NCBI GenBank assembly: GCA_037013685.1
Contig: CM072894.1
Coordinates: forward strand, 2,792,841 to 2,856,840
Direction: 5' to 3'
From: Acridotheres tristis
Taxonomy: Eukaryota; Chordata; Aves; Passeriformes; Sturnidae
Length of the DNA: 64,000 nucleotides
Shown here: piece after piece, positions 49,192 to 63,033 of the stretch
Layout of the letters: each line of letters starts with the position of its first letter
Position numbering within the stretch: position 1 is the stretch's first letter
The notes under the pieces: generated by a model
Told to the model about the DNA's origin: nothing
Seen by the model: the letters and a program-made list of their open reading frames with translations, nothing else
The model's database searches: none
Made by a program: the position numbers and the translations under genes

Positions 49192-49340
49192 CTACAGAGC
49201 CTGCTTGCCCTGGCACTCACGCTTGGAGCACTGTGCTGGCTTCCACCAGTCCCCGTTGTGGCAGTGGCAGATGTTGCAGTCGTCCACCTTCACCTCGATG
49301 CCCGCGGGAATTATCGTGGTGCCCGCAAAGCAGTTGGGAC
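49192..49340 (-). CDS. VWC2L: VWC2L last coding exon (C-terminal cysteine-rich repeat)
   Basis: On the - strand, acceptor TGTTTCCACAG then GT completing a Gly codon, followed by [48 protein letters not shown] and TAG (49192-49194). This is the C-terminal cysteine-rich segment of von Willebrand factor C domain-containing protein 2-like, a ~220-residue secreted protein of the Brorin family that acts on BMP signalling and is found in neural tissue. Six cysteines fit the family spacing. The codons are GC-rich. The last two residues (AL) differ from the mammalian TV. Convergent VWC2L and BARD1 is the expected amniote gene order. A long + strand frame over this exon is only its shadow. Confidence 0.95.
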
Positions 49341-50048
49341 CTGTGGAAACACAGCGGGGGAACAGGATAAACTCTCTGTGTTTGGACTGGGGGAGCAGCT
49401 CGGCTCTCAGCCTGGCACAGGCAGGGACCCAGCACCAGCCCCTTGCCCTGCTCTGGCCATGCCACCAAAATCTGCAGCAGTGCTCCCACCCTGCTCAGTG
49501 CCGAGCCTTGGACCCACAGCAATCCCTTCTCTCCTTTTTGGTTGCCCTCAGGCATTAAAGGGAAAAAAAAAAAAGCCTTGAAACTTCCTCCTCTGTTTCT
49601 GCACCCAGCCCCTAGAGCAAATGGCACTGACACTCAGCTTCTTCTACTCGGTTGACCTCTAATTTAGTATCTTTTTCTCCTTAAATTTTGGCTGCAGGAT
49701 GGACAAGGCCATGAGGACAAGCATGAGGACACAGCCCAGCCTTCCCTGCTCCAGCCTGGTGAGCCTGCAGGGAGCTGCAGGGACCAGAGCCAATCTATCC
49801 CCTGGGGCCATTGGCAGCCATGCTCCACCACCAGGTAACCTCAAAGACCCCACCAGCTTGGAGCTATTAACCAAAAATTATTTATTGCATCACCTCTCAA
49901 ATAAGCTTTCTGAAAAAATCAGGGTATTTTTCCTCAACGGTAATTCCTTTAATGTGCTTATTATTACTTTGGGTCTTTTTTTTTTTTCCCCTTCTTTATT
50001 ACACAGTATCAAAGCTGATCAGCAAGTCAGCAAGGATCTTACTTCCCA

Positions 50049-50090
50049 GTCACAGAATGGTTGGGTTGGAAAGGGATCTTAAAGCCCTTT
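50049..50090 (-). mobile_element. CR1 LINE 3' end fragment
   Basis: GTCACAGAATGGTTGGGTTG, then GAAAGGGATCTTAAAGCCC: a reverse-orientation CR1 tail of about 40 bp. Confidence 0.88.
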
Positions 50091-53000
50091 CCTGCTCCTC
50101 AAAAGCCCCACAAATATCCACTGCCCATCTGTCTCCCTGCAAGCTCTCTCCTCTTCCCCTGTAATTCCTTCACTGCTTAGCATCAGGAATTAACGTCAGA
50201 GCCAGCAGCACACACAGAAAATTCAATGAAGTCACACTGGTGGCATTGGGAAGCATAAAGACATTTGAAAAGTGTTTTGTGGCTCGAGTGCTGCTCTGAA
50301 ATGTCACCCCTTGCCTGGCCACCGGTTTTAATCTGTGCCTCCAGTGCATGAGGTGCATTCCAAAGGTGAGAGTGTGTAGAGACATGGAATTATGGACAAG
50401 TTGTTCCTTAAGTATCAGGCTTAAGGCTGGGAAAGGGAAACAGGGTCCCTTAAGAGGCTGGAACCAGGCTGAGCTGTAGGCAGCCCAGTGCCAGGGTCCC
50501 ATGTTTTACAGTCTCAGAGAGCTATTCATGAGTGCCCTGACTTTAGTAGGTGCTCCTCAGACAATTCAGTGTGCCTGATTGTTACCTGTGTTTCAACACC
50601 CTCCTGCCTTCATTACACGCCCCTTCAAACACAACTTTTCACATCGATCTTCATCAGGCCACAACAGATGGCTCCTGTAGAGAATTTGGGGTGACAAGCT
50701 GTACCCCAGGGCTGCTGCTGCTCCATGGGCAGGGCCTGGGGAGGAAGGCTGTGGCACTGGGAAGGTCTGTGTTGCTTTGTTCTGCCTCCTCCCTGGCCCA
50801 GCCAGCACATGAATTCCATCAGCATTCCAGGAAGAAGCACCTTTGTTTTACTCCAAACAAGGAGATTCCACTGCCCTCGCTGAGCCAGGGCACAGGTGAC
50901 ACAGGGCTCTGGCAGTGCAGGAGCCCTGTGAGCAGGGATGTTTTCAGGCTGCTGTGAGCTGGGCTTGGAGCTGGAAAAGCTCCCAAGAGCCACTCCAACC
51001 TCAGCCATTACAAACTGCAAAGAACTTTAAAGCCAGGAGCCTGAGCAGAACAGCCAAACTCTACATATGCACACATGGTATCTGTGTTTTTCCTTGCAGG
51101 CCTGAGGTTAAAGAAGTCATGAGCTGAAGATTTCCCAAATTGACATCTGTCTGGAAGACACCATCCTGGCTGGAAATGCTGTGATTCCAACTATGGTATC
51201 TCTCTGGCAGCCCACTGAAATTGTCACACTTTCCCAGAGCCTTTGAGTCCCTGTGCTGGCTGTGCCACTGTCTGTGCTCTTCACCACTGGTTTAATCCTC
51301 TGTTTCTTAGATCCCGGTGGGTGGGGGTGTGTTATGACTCAGCGAGGGCATCGCTGTCAGGTCATTTGCTGATGTTAAATGCCCAGGGGTTCAAATGCCA
51401 TGAAAATTCCAATAACTGCAGCTAGCTGTAGTGGAAGTTGAAATAAATGCCTGGCATGGCACAGTGGGATGCTGCCTGTCGATGTCTGGGATGCCCAGGG
51501 TGAGCAGCCTCCACACAACAGCCTGCTCTGCACTCCCAGAGCAAAAAAATCTCCTTTTCCTTGTAATGTAAACAAAAAGCTTCCTCTGGAGATTAAGGGT
51601 GGCAAGGAAAGGGGAAGATCATCTTTCCTCTTGTTGCCTTGCCTGTTAAGCACCTTGTTTGAGAGGCCAGTGCTGCCTCAACACAACTCCAGACATAACT
51701 TTGGATTTACAGCACTGCCAGCCCATTCTGGGGGCTGGGAACAGGTGGGAGGCTGGCAGTGAGGGAGCCAGCAGGTTTGCTCGCTCACAGGGGAGTCAGC
51801 TTTGCTCCCAGACAGGCTCTGGGACCCAACACCTCTCTCATGGAACTTTGGCACCCCAGAGGTGCAGGGATCAAGGGTCACAGCATTGGGACTGACTGAT
51901 GGGGTGCTGCCAACTGGGCAAAAGCTTCTTTTTCCTTCATCCTGATTATCTGTCCATTCCTTGGCTGCCCTTCCTCCTCCCAGCATCCCCAGGTCTCTTC
52001 TCCCTCCCGAGTTTCCCCAGGAAATAAAATAATCAGTAAATACCCCTTATTAATGCCCCAGGACAGGGAGGAGCAAAAAGCAGACACTGAAGAAAAGAGG
52101 AGGTGGGTGAGGGGGATTTGCTGAAAGCATCACCTGTCTCTGAGGTCCCCATTGGAGAGGAGATCCCTTAGTCTGGGGACAGCAGGACAGCCACATCCCT
52201 GCCCTGGCCAAGGACACGGGGCAACTCTGCAAATCTGTAATTAAATATAAATGATCTGCCCCTCTGTTGAGCCTGGAAAGACCTGGCAAGCATCTCTGTA
52301 TCTAAGAGAAAATGCTTGGGATACTCTGCCTGCCCCAAAGGGACTGGGTAGGGCAAAGGGGGAAAATGCCAGCTGTGTTGGATAAATCACAGGGACTGCC
52401 AGCCCTCACTGGAGCAGCACCAAGCATCCCTGGGCTCACCAGGGTCACCTGGGCACACCCAAGGAAGGAGCTGAACTGAGGGGAAAATCACAGCAATTGG
52501 GTTTGTCTTCTTTCTTGGATTTTAGCAAAATGGAGGCAAACATGACCTGGGGCTCTACTGACATCTGCCTTCCTGTGGGATCTTCTGCCTCTCTCCTGAC
52601 AAACTTTAGTACTTTTAATTTGGGCCAACGCTGCCACTGCTCTGGGCCTTTTCTTTCCCAGCACTCTCAAAATAGCCCCCTCTGCATTGCCTGAGTGAAA
52701 TGGTTTCTTTTGCTCACCACAGTGAGCTGGACAGAGCTTTATTGCATCCTCTCTCTCCCACTGCTATCCCCATCCATACAGAAACACGGATTTCTAACAG
52801 AAGGCATAATTTCCACACTGCATTTGTGATCATTCAACTTAAATTCCCGTTGCCTGAAATCCAGTTTTCTAGCACAATCACTATCAGCCAGCCTCTCCCC
52901 TTCTGCTTTTTTTTAATTTCCCCATTTAAACTTCTCCCACCTTCACACTGGAAAACTGGATCCTGTTTGTCCAAACTGGGATGCAGTGAGCATCATACCC

Positions 53001-53273
53001 ACAGTGAAAGCACCAGAAAAAGGCACTCAGAGAGGGACCCTGCACTGCTGGAATTTAGGTGAAAATATGCTCCAGCCAAGTGGCATTTTCTGTGCACAAG
53101 TCACCATGGAGTTTTCCAGAAACTTTGGGATTTATAGAGCTGGTAGCTACTGGTGGAGACAGCCTCCAGCACCTGGGCATCTGCCTGGCTGTGCCATGTG
53201 CCTTGGAGGGGCTGCTGCCCCTAAAGCCACAACCAGAGCACAGCAAGAAATCAAGTCCTATTTTTTTCTTTTC

Positions 53274-53294
53274 TTTTTTTTTTTTTTTTTTTTT
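53274..53294. repeat. Poly(T) run, 21 bases
   Basis: Uninterrupted T21 preceded by CTTTTC-type pyrimidine sequence. Confidence 0.9.
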
Positions 53295-56200
53295 GCTCAG
53301 CAGCAGAGCTCACCAGACTCTTTTAAATTCTCTGATTTTCTTTTTCCCTCCCAACATTTCAAAAGCTCAGGGCCTCAACCCACTGCTGAGGACCAGCCTG
53401 AGCTTTTCCCACCATGGCTGCTTGGAGGAACTGCATGAGACCACGGCCTGCCAAATCAATGCCAAAACAAACCCCCAAAGAATATCACAGAACAGCAGTA
53501 TGGGGTTTTTAATTACTATTCAAAGGAAGAGGCTGCTCAGAAATATTTGATGACATGTCAAGCATATCAGGTTACTTATGATAATAGCAGCAGGAACAAG
53601 AAGCTGCTTTGGGCAAGGGCTGTCATCCTGCTCTCAGTAAAAGCATCTTAAACCACGACTGTGATGATAACAGGACACTAATCACCCTTTTTCCTTGCTC
53701 AGGGAGACTGATGGGAGGAGTTTGCTGCTCCCATAGACAGTGTAATAGTGAGATTTGCTTTGCTTAACATAGTTAATACTCATAAAAGCCTGCAGCACTC
53801 CAGGCTGTTTGCTAGAACAGCTGTGAAGATTTTTATGGAGATGTATTAGGGACATTCAGATGCCGGTTTGATGGGAGAGATGTAAAAAAAATGTATTTGG
53901 TTTGTTGTTTGGGGAGAATGATGGAAAATTCTGCAACCATCTGTTGAAGATCAGGTAGTTGGGTGTTGACCCTGCTCCACTGCACCCGTGTTCCAGAAGG
54001 AATTCGGGAGCCAGGCCCTCTCCAACACCATGAGCTGATGCCCTGGAGCCACTCGGTGCTGAACAGCAGCGTCCCCCCAGCTCCCTGTGACTCCTCAGAT
54101 GGGTTTTACTGAACTCAGCAGCTCTGCCCGTGGCTTTCAACAGCTCTGAATTTAGCTTTGTGTGTGCAGAGAAGCAATAAAAGGAAATCAAATGTTAATC
54201 AAACAGCAAGCACGGATCACTTCAGGCCAACTGTGATATTCAGATGTGCCCTGAATAGCATCTTGCCCCAGACAAAGCTCATCATCTCCACCAGAACTTC
54301 TCATTCTGCAACCTCTGATTCCAGCAAGAGTGGTACTTTCCCCTCAGTAAAATATGTCTCCTGCCACTTCTTTGAGAGCCTCCCCATCCCTTTAGGAAAT
54401 ATTAAAGCTGACTCCAGGAGAATTTAGCTTATTCAGTCAATGGATTCCATCAAGCAGAGAGGTGCTGATGGCTAGGCTTATCTGCCTAGTTAAGACAGCT
54501 GCTAAATAGCAGCTCAATTCAGCAGCCATCCCTCAGGCTCCCAAGTGGTGTGCCCCACAACTGAAGTTGCAAGGGATAAGTGGAAAACTGTGGTGTTTCC
54601 TGACAGTATTTAGGCATGGATACATCCTGAAACATCCCCTGGATGCTCACTCAGCTGAATGAGGCTCGAAGACTGCTTTTGGAGCTTGACCATGAACACA
54701 ACTGGGCATGGGGATTTGCTGCTGGCAGTGTATTTGGGCCTGGGGAAGACGTTGAGCATGGCCAAGTGTCTTCCCAGTGGGAAGGCAGATTTCCCTCTGC
54801 ATGTCTCCACAGAACAGGCCTCTCCCAGGCTTCACCATGACCATCCCATACCATGAGCCATGCAGTCTCCAGCACTGGTATCAGGTGCTGAAACAACCTC
54901 TTGCAGAGCAGTGACCAAATGAGGATGACACATGGAATCCACACAAGGATACTTGTGGATCCCCAACAGAAAAAGAGGAAAACCTCAGCAGAATCCCCAG
55001 GCTCTGTCACAAGAGCAAGAAATTGCCTGTGCCTGCATCTGGGACTTTTTCCATGTCTGGGCTGAACTCTGCGCTGAGAAGGGAAGGAAAACGAGCATCT
55101 TGTTTTTAATGATGGCCTCTGTTTCTGGAGGTTAACACCGCTCCTCTCTGCTGATCCTGCAGGATCTTTTCAAATGTTCATTTAGCTCTGCCAATGCTAT
55201 TTATGTGATCACTTCAGATTGCAAGGAAAGAGCTCAATTTGTGGCTTTAATTAAGGAGCTGGGGAGGGAAGAAGTCTTGTTTTCACTGCCTGGTATGGAG
55301 AGTGCCAGCCCCCCTCTCTCTGGGGGAAGGAGGAGCCAGCGGGTGAAGCCAGAGGTGAGACATCAGGAAATCAGCCGGTGATACTGAGCTTTGCCTTGCT
55401 TTAAATTAAATCTGGCACTGCTCTGCAGGGGCAGCTAAAAACCCCACCCAAAGAGAACAACCCTGGAGCTTTCTTGTGTTAGAAGGAGGCCAGAGCTGGA
55501 GATCCTGGCTCGAAGCACAGCTGAAGCCTGAGGATGCATTGGGAATGGGGCTGCCATGATCCCAGGATGTGGGGCAGTGAGTTCACACCCCACTAATGCC
55601 CAGCTCTGATCCCTGTTTGCCACTTCTCAGTGGTGGCAGGAGGGACAGCACTGTGCAGTGGCTCTGCCTGCAGGTGATGTCCCTGTCCTCCAGGCTACAG
55701 AGGACACAGCTCCTCCCAGTACAAACACCAGGGGAAAAGAACCCCCTGGACTCCAAAGTCCATCATCACCCAAGCACCCAACCTGCACAGAGACTCCTGC
55801 AGGGCTGGAAATGAGACTGCTTCAGGTCAGTGTCCCCATCCTGATCACCATCAAGTCTGGAAGCTGCTTCTCAGCCTGCTCACGCTCTCAGGCAGCACTG
55901 AGCTCTCCTGTGATGCACAGACTGCATCAATGCATCATCTGCCCCCTCAGTAAAATCTGTATGCTGCTCCATTTTCAGGAGGAAAACTAAGAACTGAATC
56001 AAACCATGCCAGCCTGAGTGCCACAAAATAAACCTCCCTCCAGTGGGCCAGTGATGGCTGCAGCACCCTTCCAACCCCCTGCCGTTCAAAAGCTCAGGAA
56101 TCGCTCTGTTCCCATTTTTTGGATTGCTGTTGATATTTTAAAATACAGAAAGAAAGTCTTGGCCTCAGTCAGTTTAACCCCTTCCCCCTTGTCCTGTCAC

Positions 56201-57506
56201 TCTGTGGCTCCCAGCTGTGGTAACAAGTGTCTCCTCCTTGAGGTGACCCCACAATGAAAGGGTTCACTCTGCCACCCTGTCCAGCCACAGAGACGGCACC
56301 TCCAATAAATGCCCTCAGATTCACTCTGTTCTGTAAAATGTCGCAAAATCAGAGCCTTTTCTCTTTTCATTTGTGGATAAACCCTGCTGTCTCTGGCTAA
56401 CAGCTCCTGGAGTCATCTGGTGGTACCTTCTAGACATCCATGAGCTTTCAATTGTGTGCACCACTGCCCCGAAGAATTACTGTCCTCTGAAGCTTATCTG
56501 CAGCTCTTTTCCATCCTTCCTGCATTTTTCACTGCTCACAAGACAATGTTAACAGCCCTTCTCAAGTACTGCCTATTTACAGGAGAGATTTTTCCAGCCA
56601 TAATTCACATTACTGAGCGCTTGAAGATGCCTAAAAGTTATTTAATCTCTGCATTAAAATGTATATATATCTGCAGTATCCTTGTCCAAATTAAATCCAA
56701 GTTGCTCACTCCAAGCCAGCCCTCCATCATTAGAGGGAATGCATTAAGAAAGGTGAAGGGTAGGTGAAAAGCTCAATTCAGGACAATGGGAGCTGTTCCA
56801 CTAACTTTTGCCAGCTATGCAGCCACACAATAAAGAAAATGTAAGACAGAAGCAGCTCCCAGCCAGCCCAGCGGGACAGGGACCTCCTGGTGGCCCCACA
56901 TCCCCTCCTGGCTCTCCGCACACCAAGGGTGTCACATCATCCAGGCTTTGCTCAGACAATCCCAAGTATTTTCTGCCTTGGAGTATAATGAATGCAGGGG
57001 CCCCACTTGAGTTCCCTAAATTGTGAGCTGGCACCTGTGACAGAGACTGATTTCGGCCTCGCTGCTTTGCACTGTAGTTAGAAAAATACTGATGGCTCGT
57101 TATCCGTCTTAATCAGCAGCAGCAAACAAATGAGGGACAGGGAGACATCCAGAAGGGAATACTCCACATTACTCCTCCTTATTGATAGCACAGTTACTTA
57201 ATTTGATGTGGAGACATAACTTCAGGCATCACTAAATACTGGAGCAGGGACGTTTTGGTGCAGGGAAGATCTATGGGTGCAATTTAAAAGCCGTCTGTTT
57301 GGGAGCAGTGACATCCATGGGTGCCAATACTGATCCCAGCTCCGTGGGCAGGCTGGACACCATCCCTCACCAAGACAAATGGTGACACTGTCCCTTCCAC
57401 AGCTAAAGTGCACCAGCTGAAAATGGGGGAGCCCCACTGCACTCTTCATCTGCTGTGCTTGTGGGATGAGCTGGACAACAGGAGAGCAAGCCCAAGATTG
57501 AGCATG

Positions 57507-57645
57507 GAATCCCAGAATGGTTCGGGTTGGAAAAAGCTCATCCACCTCCACCCTCTGCCATGGGCAGGCATACCTTCTGCTGGACCAGGCTGCTCCAAGC
57601 CCTGTCCAACCTGACTTTGGACACGGCCAGGGACAGCTTCCAATG
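57507..57645 (-). mobile_element. CR1 LINE 3' region
   Basis: GAATCCCAGAATGGTTCGGG, CTCTGCCATGGGCAGGCATA, CCAGGCTGCTCCAAGCCCTG and GACACGGCCAGGGACAGC in reverse CR1 order, about 140 bp. Confidence 0.92.
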
Positions 57646-58967
57646 TCTGATGGCTTCAGAATGGTCGTGTCCAACCCACCCTTCCCATGCTGGGGCAGCA
57701 GAGCTCTGGATCACACCTCTGGCACAGCTCACTGGAGAAAGGCAGCATGGAGATGGGAGCAAAGTTCATGGTCTGGGCACACCAAAGAAAAGAATGCAAG
57801 CAGTACATTTCCCACTGCTTGAGATGATGGTATCTGCCTCCCCATATGGACATTTCCCCCAGTCCTGTGCACCCAGCCCCTGTGTTTCTGATCCCAACTG
57901 CACCAAAATCAAAGCTGGGAGCATGTCCAAGTGCACTTTGAGCTCCCTGCAAAACCTCCAGCCCCAGTCTGCCCATTTGTCTGGCTTTCTAACCCAGTTG
58001 TGGGTTAGGGACTGCTGGCCAGCAGGTTTAGGCATTGCTGCAGTGCAAATTAATAGGTATCAAATTCATACCCTTTATTCACTCTGCTGACTCATACACC
58101 CAAATGGGGGCAGCCCTGAAGGGGAACCAAGGAGGTCCCACCTGGCTGGAGGAGCCAGCACATGAATCAGCTCCCAGAGAGCAGAAGAGAATCTCCCAGT
58201 GCTTCAAACTCATCTGTAAATCCAGGGCTTTCCCTCCTCCTTTTAGTGTAAAATGTAGGATGGCATTTTCAAAGTCTCCTATGGGATTTACATACCAAAT
58301 TCCTCTTCATTTGAAAAGGACCTATGTGTGCAAATACCTTGATCAACACTGAAAAGTTCAGTGCATGGTAAAAAAAACCTGCAAAGGCAAAGGGCCCAGC
58401 ATTGCACAGGCAGGAACTGTGCACCCAAAGCAGGTTTTCTGAACCAGGTTTTACTGTGCACAGTCTGGGCTGGAGAAGCAAAATTGTAACACCTCAAAGC
58501 CAGCAGGAACCATCCATTAAAGGAGAAATGTGTGTTTCAACATTTACCTGAGCAAACAAGCAGGATTAGCTCTTAAAAATCTTTTTGCAGGCAGCATAAA
58601 GCTTGGGAGAATATAATAATTTTTTTATTTTTATTTTTTAAATACAGGTAGATTGTAATTGTAGGCAAAGAAAGCTACTCCGAGGTAATTTTAACCTTTC
58701 AGGTAAGTAACAGGCTTTCAACAAGTTTTCTAAATAGACACTTCCCAAAATGAATTCCAACAGCACTGAAGGCACATTCATTTTTTTAATAGTTCAAGCA
58801 TAGTGTGAGGTGAGGTGGGGTTTTTTTGAGCTGGTATCAAATAGATTAAAGAATCAATTAATAGAACTACCATTAAACTACTGCATCAGCTAACAGTGTT
58901 ACCAGTAAAATCAACACCCAAAGGGAGGAAAAGTTGGACCTTCCAGAGACTAAACCTTTAAGTGAAG

Positions 58968-58988
58968 AAAAAAAAAAAAAAAAAAAAA
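58968..58988. repeat. Poly(A) run, 21 bases
   Basis: Uninterrupted A21. No processed-gene body or target-site duplication was recognised beside it. Confidence 0.9.
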
Positions 58989-61410
58989 TCATAATGTGCT
59001 GCAGTGTTTGTGCTGCCTTCACCTCCCTGGCTCAGGTGGCAGAACAATGTGTGCCATGGGACAGGCTCAGTCCCAGTGACCATTTCCCAGGAAAGGAATT
59101 GGGATGCAGAGATGCAAACTCATCCAAGGCCTTGGCTGGATGCTCACCCTGCAGTGGTGGGGGCAGCTCCCAGGGACACTGGGACACTGTCAGGGAGCAG
59201 CAGCAGCCACAGCTCCTGGTCCATGCAGGCGTGGGAGGACACCCTGATCTTGGGAAATAAGGGCCCAGGTAGCCCCTGGATGCCAAAGCACCAGGCCTGT
59301 GGTCCCTGCCCAGGTATCTCCACCCAAAGGCAAAGGTTAACAACAAAAGAATAACAAGCAGGACTTTTTCCCTGGGTCTTGTGAGCTTTTAGCCAACTTA
59401 TTCGCCTCTTGGTTGCACTTCGTGGGAAAATATAATGATTTTTATGGCCCACTTTAACATTTTTATGTCTTTTTTTCTTGAGAAAAAAAATCCTACATTT
59501 GGTGTAAGAATTAAAACAGTATTTCATGCTTAACTGCAATCACAGATGATGTATGGAAGAGAGCTGGCTTCATGTCAACTCAATATAAAGCCAGAATTGA
59601 ATCTAACTTGGTCACTACAGCTGTGAGATGTTTTATGGGGTGAGGGGATTTTTTCAGATCGGTCATAAATGAAATGGAAACTATGACTGGGCTCATTTTG
59701 TATCAAACAGGAGCAAAAAAAAAAACTGTAGGGAAGAGCCAGGATTGCTACACATTTGTCTGAGTTGTTCCTTGAGGGGTGGAAGGTGCTGCAAACCCAA
59801 GCCAGTGCTGGGTGATCCTGCAGTGCCCATGGGTGGCTGTGGGCACAAAGCCCCTGCCAGGGCCGTGGGGGTTTCCTGAACTCTGGGGAGCAGCCTCCAG
59901 CTCCTGTCTGGAAAACAGCATCACTGCAGCCCCTATCCCTGTGGGATGGGGTCAACTGTGGAAACATTCTGCCATCATGGCATGAATGTGATGCTTTGAG
60001 GGCACCAGCACGGTCCCACTTGTGTTTCCCACGTGGAGAGAGATTTTTCTGGTGTTGGTTGTTGTGTTAGAAATGGGATTTCAAAGCAAAGATAAAACTC
60101 TCCATGTGAGGAAGGAGCTGCTGTGGAAACCATTTCTTCCTGCTCTTGGCTTGTGTTTGAGTTGTTGGGTTTTGTGGTGCTGACTTTGAGCAGAACCCAT
60201 CTCCTGCTGCCTTTACCACTGTTCCCATCTCCCTGGCCTGCACAGCCTCCACCACTATTCCCAGCCTCCTGGCCTCCGTGATGATGGACACAGAAATGAT
60301 AGCCATGGGCAGGTAAGACCCACATGGAAGGGGAATTTAATGTTAAAAGTTAAAATCAGTCAGCAAAGGTTCCTCTTCCAGTCAAAGGATGGATCTTCTG
60401 GGGGGTGTTTAACAGTATCAGACTCTGGATCTGCCTGTTTTCATCCCTATAAATTTAGGATGGGCTGCAGTGGCAAAGCTCCCATTTCTATGCAAATCCA
60501 TACAAATGATTGATTACCTGTAGAAATGGAATAACCACAAAGGCAGAAACAGTATTTCTTAGTTTATGTGGGGAATTTAATTGCCTGCCTGTGGCACAGA
60601 AAGGGAATATCAGGAAAACATCTTCCCTCACCCCAACCATTAAGCCTGGTGTTAGAGAGACAGGACGTGGCTCTGCTGTGCCAAAATCTGCATCTCCTGA
60701 GGAAACAGGAGGAGGAGGGAATGGAAGGGGCAGGGCAGGATGGCTGGATGGATCTTGAGGACACACATGGGGGAGACCAAAGCACTGCAAGGACGGGCAC
60801 ACCTGGGTCTGATGGACAGAAGAGACAAGCAGAGGTTGGTGCTTCTGGAATACCCAGGACCCTAAACACTTCTGCTAGGACCTGTCCTGATTTCTCCAGC
60901 AGCTGCAGAAACAGCTGTAATCCATGTTTTGTCCCAGTGCTCTTGCACTACCTGAATTTAATGGTATCCATGACATTTCCAGGATGCTTTCAGGTGGTGC
61001 CATGCAAAGAGTCTGGGTGGTGATAGAAATAAAATGAGCAGTGCTGGTTTTGCATGGCAACAGTTGCATTTAATGAATTCACCCAATGAAAAAAGGGAAG
61101 TCCTTTTCTTTGTTCATAACTCTGGGTGTCACCACGAAAGGCACAGCCACAGTGCACGTGGGCCTTCATTCTCTGGCAGGTGTGATATTGTGCTGATGTG
61201 CTGGGACAGGACAGTAATTCTGTGAGGTAACAGCTGGGAATGATGAAGGGCTGTGGGAAAATTATGGTGGTTCTGCATCCCTCCTGCCCAAACTGCCCAA
61301 ATGCTTCGTTACCCTTCTCTGCAGTCTGCTTTTATTACTTAATTCCTGGATGGAATTGTTGCTCACCTTCTGGTCTCAGTGGCACCACAGGATCTGAACA
61401 GCTCACAACA

Positions 61411-61470
61411 CGTTATCCTCCCACATTCCCCTGGGACAGGGAAGTGCACTGGGTAAACTGAGGCACACAG
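61411..61470. mobile_element. Possible MIR-like SINE tail
   Basis: CGTTATCCTCCCACATT, GGACAGGGAAGTGCACTGGG and TAAACTGAGGCACACAGGC resemble the MIR-type sequence TTATCCCCATTTTACAGATGG with GGAAACTGAGGCAC. Short and degraded. Confidence 0.35.
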
Positions 61471-62814
61471 GCATCATGAGGGGGATGCAGGTTATCCAAA
61501 CTAAACCCAGCAGAGAATTGTATTTGCCTTGCAGCAAAAGGAAGGTTTGAGGCTGCAAACTGCCTTCTCAAGTGTGATGGGAATTGGTTCACACCTTACT
61601 GGCAGAGGGAAGGAACTGTGGGACAGGGCTGCAAAGTGATGGACAATGACTTCCAAAAATTCCCCATTTCTGAATGTTCCCACACTCTCCAGCTAGTATT
61701 CCCTGCCTTGTTTTTCCTGCACTCATTTTGTGCCTTAGAATTTTTTTTTTAAGCCAGAAGGGGGATTTAGACATTAGAACAGCTACTGACCTGATACGAG
61801 TTAATGATTTTATAAAACCACTAAAAAATGCTTTACTTTAAAAGATTGATGTTTCCTATTGTATTTTTTCAATGCCAATTAATTACTTAATTCATTAGCA
61901 ATGTAACACAGGAATAGTCTTTGAAAATCTGCTGCTTTGTGTAGATGCCTTTAATTACGGATAATTAAATACTGTGGAAGGACCTGATTATACCTCTGAG
62001 CATTTTCTAATCTGGAAAATGAAACACACTCCTGTACTCCTGAACACATAAAACAAAAGCTGAGCTCAACAGCCACAGGAAGTAAAAAAAGATGGGAAAA
62101 CAAACACCCCAAAAGCCAGAACCACTCCAAACCCTGCAACTAAAAGAGGGTGGGGATTCCTGGGAAGGCTCCAAGTCTTTGTGCATGCCCTGACACAGGG
62201 CTGGACCCAGACCCTGCCTTTTTGGGGTACAAGGGGGAGATCAAGTGTGCTCAAGGTGGAGCTGTTGCAGCCAGCAAGAAACAGGGGCCCAGTGAACATA
62301 ACTCCCTGTTAGCACTTGCTAAAGCTGGGAACAGATTTCCAGATGGTCCCTTGTACATATGGCAGCAATAGCCAAAACTGCCACAAAGAGCAAAGCACTC
62401 TCCAAAAATAATCATAGCTGACCTTGGAAGAGGAAAACAAGCTGTTGGTTTCTTTCTGTCTCAGAGTTTTAGCCCCAGAAGAAAGCCAGGGAAATGCTTG
62501 TTTTGAAGACAGCATTGCCCAGTGCCTCTGAGACAGATCCCTTCCCTGATTCTTAATTTGCAACCTTCCTTCCTGGACCATGAGTGATTGGCAAACTTGG
62601 AAAAAATTCTCTTGTCTTTATTTATTTCTCAGCTGGCAAATTTTTGGAGAGAAGTTAGGACAGGTCTTGTGAAACATTGGGGGTAGGATGACATGAGGGG
62701 CACAAATACATGTCTGGCACAGACTGGAGACACTGAAAGAAGGAAAATGTCACTCCTAACACATGGGCTGCCTGCCTGCCTTAAGTCAAAGCAGCAATGT
62801 GGCACACTGCTACT

Positions 62815-62890
62815 GCATCCCTGCCCATGGCAGGGCATGGAACTGGATGATCTTTAAGGTCCCTTCCAACCCAAACTGTTCTGTCATGAT
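62815..62890 (+). mobile_element. CR1 LINE 3' end fragment
   Basis: GCATCCCTGCCCATGGCAGG, then ATGATCTTTAAGGTCCCTTC and AACCCAAACTGTTCTGTCAT: a 76-bp CR1 tail, + orientation, 144 bp upstream of the minisatellite. Confidence 0.92.
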
Positions 62891-63033
62891 TTGTGGGTGC
62901 TGATGTCCAAGTGTGGGATGTTGCCCTGCCCCAGAGATCCCCTCCTGGGGTGCACTGCCAAAATCCTTGACTCAGCAGCTGATTTCAGCAGAGAAATGCA
63001 GAAACTCGGCCACTGTGTGGTGAAGTGCACGAG

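Noticed and set aside
48880..49581. 233-codon + strand open frame
   Set aside because: It overlaps the VWC2L last exon in antisense; the GC-rich exon lacks stops on the opposite strand. No domain recognised.
58968..58988. Poly(A) run as a possible processed pseudogene tail
   Set aside because: No gene-like body upstream and no target-site duplication seen.
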